Assembly: GCA_944393455.1 (NCBI GenBank)
Contig: CALYAH010000049.1
Location: forward strand, 1 to 22,794
Direction of reading: 5' to 3'
Source of the DNA: an uncultured Clostridia bacterium
GTDB taxonomy: Bacteria > Bacillota > Clostridia > TANB77 > CAG-508
DNA length: 22,794 nt
Shown here: piece after piece, positions 20,084-22,794 of the stretch
How the letters are laid out: each line of letters opens with the position of its first letter
How positions within the stretch are numbered: position 1 is the first letter of the stretch
The notes under the pieces: generated by a model
What the model was told of the DNA's origin: nothing
The model's input: only the letters and a program-made list of their open reading frames with translations
The model's database searches: none
Made by a program: the position numbers and the translations under genes

Positions 20084-22149
20084 ATGAAGCATAAAGAAAT
20101 AATAGAATTATTAAATGAAATGACAATAGATGAAAAAATAGGTCAAATGATAAAAGTAGATTAAAAATACCTCTTTTATTTATGGATGATATTATTAATG
20201 GATATAAGATTGCATTTCCTATACCAATTGCACAAGGGTGTTCATGGAGTACCAAAACCATAAAAGAGATGACAGAAATATCTAGCATGGAATCTAGTAT
20301 AGCAGGTGCTAATGTGAATTTTTCACCAATGGTCGACTTATCAAGAGATGCTAGATGGGGAAGAGTCATGGAATCTATTGGAGGAGAAGATCCTCTTCTA
20401 GGAGAAATTTATGCCAAAACAATGGTAAAAGCATATCAAGGAAAAAATCTTTCAGAAATAGGAAAAATAGCATCTTGTGTGAAACATATAGCGGCTTATG
20501 GAGCGGTAGAAGCTGGAAGAGATTATAACACAGTAGATATGTCAGAAAGAGAATTCAGACAATACTATCTACCGGCATATAAAGCAGCAATAGAGGCAGG
20601 CGCAGAAATGTTAATGACATCATTTAATATATTAAATGGAATTCCTTCTACAGTAAATCAATGGCTAATTCAAGAGATAATTAGGAAAGAATTAGGATTT
20701 AAAGGAATTATTATTTCAGACTATGGTGCTATTGAAGAAACAATCGTACATGGATATTCTGCAAACGAAAAAGAAGCAGCAAAAAATGCTATTAATGCAG
20801 GTGTTGATATTGATATGATGTCTGGAATATATGCAAATCATTTAAAAGACTTATGTTTAGAAAGTCCAGAAATAGAAAACAAAGTAAATGAAAGTGTTTT
20901 AAGAATATTAACCTTAAAAAATAAATTAGGATTATTTGAAAATCCTTATGGAAATATAAATAAAAAAAGAGAAAAGACATATTTAATGAATTTAACTAAT
21001 TTAAAAAGAGCAAAAAAATTAACGCAAGAAACATTTGTCTTATTAAAAAATAAGAATCATGTGTTACCATTAAAAAAGAATAAAAAAATTGCTCTAATTG
21101 GACCATATATAGATAATATCGGAATTACTGGTTCATGGTCTATGTTTTCGGATAGAACGAAAAATGGTACCATCTTAGATGTATTTAAAGAAAAAATGGG
21201 AAATCAGGTATTGTATGCAAAAGGGTGCGAAATTTTAAGACAAGAAGAAATTAATAAAATATTATCAGCAGATGGATTACCTATAGTACATGTAGAAAAT
21301 GAAATTAAAAAAGAACAAGACATGATTACTTTAGCAAAACAAATTGCCCAAAATGCAGATGTTATTCTTTTAGCATTAGGAGAGCATTATAAACAAAGTG
21401 GAGAAGCATGCTCACGTTCTAATATTTCTTTACCAGAAAATCAAATACAATTAATTAATGAATTAAATACATTATCAAAACCAATGGTGTTAATTTTATT
21501 TAATGGTAGACCAATCGAATTAAATACAATAGAAGAAAAATTAGATGCTATTTTAGAAGTATGGTTTCCAGGAACAACAGGAGCAAAAGCGATTGTAGAA
21601 ATGATATTAGGAGAAGAAAATCCATCAGGAAAATTAACCATGAGTTTTCCACAAAATGTAGGACAATGTCCAGTATATTATAACCATTACAATACAGGGA
21701 GACCACACCATAACAACCTTCGATATGTATCAAGATACCAAGATATTCCAACAGGAAGTTTTTATCCATTCGGATATGGGTTGTCATATTGTGATTTTAA
21801 ATATACAGAGTTATATCTAAGTAAACATAAAGTCAATAGAGACGAAATGATTACTGCAACTGTAAAACTAGAAAATCAAAGTGATTATGCAGGTTATGAA
21901 GTCATACAATTATATATACAAGATTTATATGGAAGTGTGGTAAGACCAGTAAAAGAATTAAAAGCATTTAAAAAAGAATATTTTAAGCCTCGTGAAATAA
22001 AATATATACATTTTGATATAGATATGCATATGTTAAAATTCTGGAATGATAAATTGGAATATGTAGTAGAACCAGGAGATTTTAAAGTTTTTGTAGGAGG
22101 AGATTCTGTAAATGTTTTAGAGGATAGATTTGAGTTTGTAGATAATTAA
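20084..22149 (+). pseudogene. GH3 beta-glucosidase with deleted and frameshifted N-terminus
   Basis: GH3 enzymes release glucose from beta-glucosides. From 20,182 a 655-residue frame contains nearly the whole family body: INGYKIAFPIPIAQGCSW, SPMVDLSRDARWGR, CVKHIAAYG, the nucleophile in IIISDYGAIEE (D180), the acid/base region GEHYKQSGEACSRS and a fibronectin-III-like C-terminus. The normal start is elsewhere: an ATG at 20,084 with a good AAAGGTGAT site reads MKHKEIIELLNEMTIDEKIG, the true GH3 N-terminus, but meets a TAA at 20,162. The two parts join at RLKIPLLFM in another frame. Compared with relatives, about 50 codons seem missing at the join. The D180 core is complete, yet the protein is probably inactive unless translated from 20,182. 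Confidence 0.75.
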
Positions 22150-22154
22150 GTGAA

Positions 22155-22182
22155 ATCATTTTGCTGAAATTAGCAAAATGAT
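22155..22182 (+). terminator. hairpin after the GH3 gene
   Basis: ATCATTTTGCT (22155-22165) and AGCAAAATGAT (22172-22182), a perfect 11-bp stem with a 6-base loop just after the GH3 stop. No T-run follows, so termination would be inefficient. A third copy of the GATTTTGC sequence follows at 22,192-22,200. Confidence 0.5.
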
Positions 22183-22288
22183 AGAACCCAGTGATTTTGC
22201 AATTTATAACTTAATTCTAAGTGCATGTGCATACATGACTAAAAATTGATCAAAGTATGAACAAATAACAAATAGAGGAAAACAAGTA

Positions 22289-22794
22289 ATGTTAGATAGT
22301 GATGTAGCTATGTTATATCATTATGAAACAAAATATATCAATTTAGCTGTAAGAAGGAATAAAGAAAGATTTCCAGAAAATTTTTGTTTTCAATTAACAG
22401 AGAAAGAAGTGGAAAACTTGAGGTTCCAATTTGGAACCTCAAGTTTAAACAAAGAAAATTATGGTAGAAGAAGGTATTTACCATATGTTTATACAGAACA
22501 AGGAATATCTATGTTAGCAGGAGTTCTAAAGAATGATATAGCAATACAAGTTAGTATTAATATTATAAGAGCCTTTATAGAAATGAGAAAATTTATTACA
22601 AATAATGCACAAGTATTTGAAAGATTAACAAAAATAGAATATAAAATGTTAGAACATGATAAAAAAATCGATATCGTATTTAATGAATTACAAAAAGAGG
22701 AAAAAACAGAATTTAAAGAAAAAATATTTTTTGAAGGACAAATCTATGATGCCTATAGTTTGATTATTGATATCATACAAAAAGCAAAGCATAA
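22289..22794 (+). CDS. ORF6N-domain protein, partial at window edge, N-terminus possibly damaged
   Basis: ORF6N proteins are phage- and plasmid-associated DNA-binding-type proteins often fused to other domains; their exact role is unclear. The signature RGKQVMLDSDVAMLYHYE, KRNKERFPENFCFQLTEKE, GRRRYLPYVYTEQGISML, VLKNDIAIQVSINIIRAFIEMRKFI is clear, followed by a coiled coil and a C-terminal region that runs off the right edge. The only in-frame ATG is inside the conserved motif (QVMLDSD). Upstream homologous residues (about 9 codons, ITNRGKQ) are readable after an in-frame TGA at 22,247 but have no start codon. The gene start may therefore be lost or frameshifted (an ATG AAC AAA TAA lies close by in another frame). 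Confidence 0.72.
   Translation, partial: MLDSDVAMLYHYETKYINLAVRRNKERFPENFCFQLTEKEVENLRFQFGTSSLNKENYGRRRYLPYVYTEQGISMLAGVLKNDIAIQVSINIIRAFIEMRKFITNNAQVFERLTKIEYKMLEHDKKIDIVFNELQKEEKTEFKEKIFFEGQIYDAYSLIIDIIQKAKH
22414..22446. repeat. 33-bp near-perfect palindrome inside the ORF6N gene
   Basis: AAACTTGAGGTTCCAA (22414-22429), one central T, and its exact complement TTGGAACCTCAAGTTT (22431-22446). It covers codons for ENLRFQFGTSSLN. The pairing is exact over 16 bases. Confidence 0.9.

Noticed and set aside
20182..22149. GH3 as a normal gene starting at 20,182
   Set aside because: That ATG is inside the conserved PLLFMDD motif without a ribosome binding site, and a good GH3 N-terminus with a ribosome binding site lies upstream in another frame.

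Overview
The window is AT-rich, low-GC Firmicutes DNA, most likely from an uncultured gut-type member of the Clostridia. This is an inference from gene content and order (rsmD/ftsK, sepF/divIVA, miaA/mutL, HD hydrolase/secD/secF, TIGR04086 protein, stand-alone BirA), the AGGAGG-type ribosome binding sites and the consensus sigma-A promoters. I could not run a search, so the species is unknown.

Layout. Positions 1-16,555 are a conserved housekeeping block, all on the minus strand, in several transcription units. They are: (a) rsmD - coiled-coil protein - ftsK, running off the left edge; (b) sepF - divIVA, with its own promoter and terminator; (c) mutL - small membrane protein - miaA - HlyD-like membrane protein; (d) HD hydrolase - secD - secF, with promoter and terminator; (e) a four-gene surface/secreted-protein operon (12,104-15,287) behind a perfect TTGACA-N17-TATAAT promoter, encoding a TasA/camelysin-like protein, two relatives and a large exported protein ending in a ChW-like repeat; (f) a TIGR04086 membrane protein and a short BirA. 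From 16,805 the strand switches and the character becomes accessory: an unknown membrane protein, an IS200-type element inserted between that gene and its terminator, a small orphan gene, a GH144/PF10091 glucoamylase-like hydrolase, a GH3 beta-glucosidase with a broken N-terminus (together probably a beta-1,2-glucan or sophorose locus), and an ORF6N-domain gene running off the right edge.

The most unusual observation concerns translation. Two genes, ftsK and the large surface protein, are each interrupted by an apparent +1 frameshift. In both cases the zero-frame codon at the break is CGG, and skipping its C gives a glycine codon (GGG or GGA) and restores a convincing downstream protein. By manual scan I found no other in-frame CGG in about 6,800 codons. 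This could be programmed or tolerated +1 frameshifting at a poorly decoded or unassigned CGG codon. It could also be two independent base-insertion errors in the assembly, and the sequence alone cannot separate these.

Other points of note are a near-perfect palindrome inside the ORF6N gene with a related palindrome 3.7 kb away, a ribosome-binding-site-masking inverted repeat in the IS200 element, and a strong intercistronic hairpin after the TasA-like gene.
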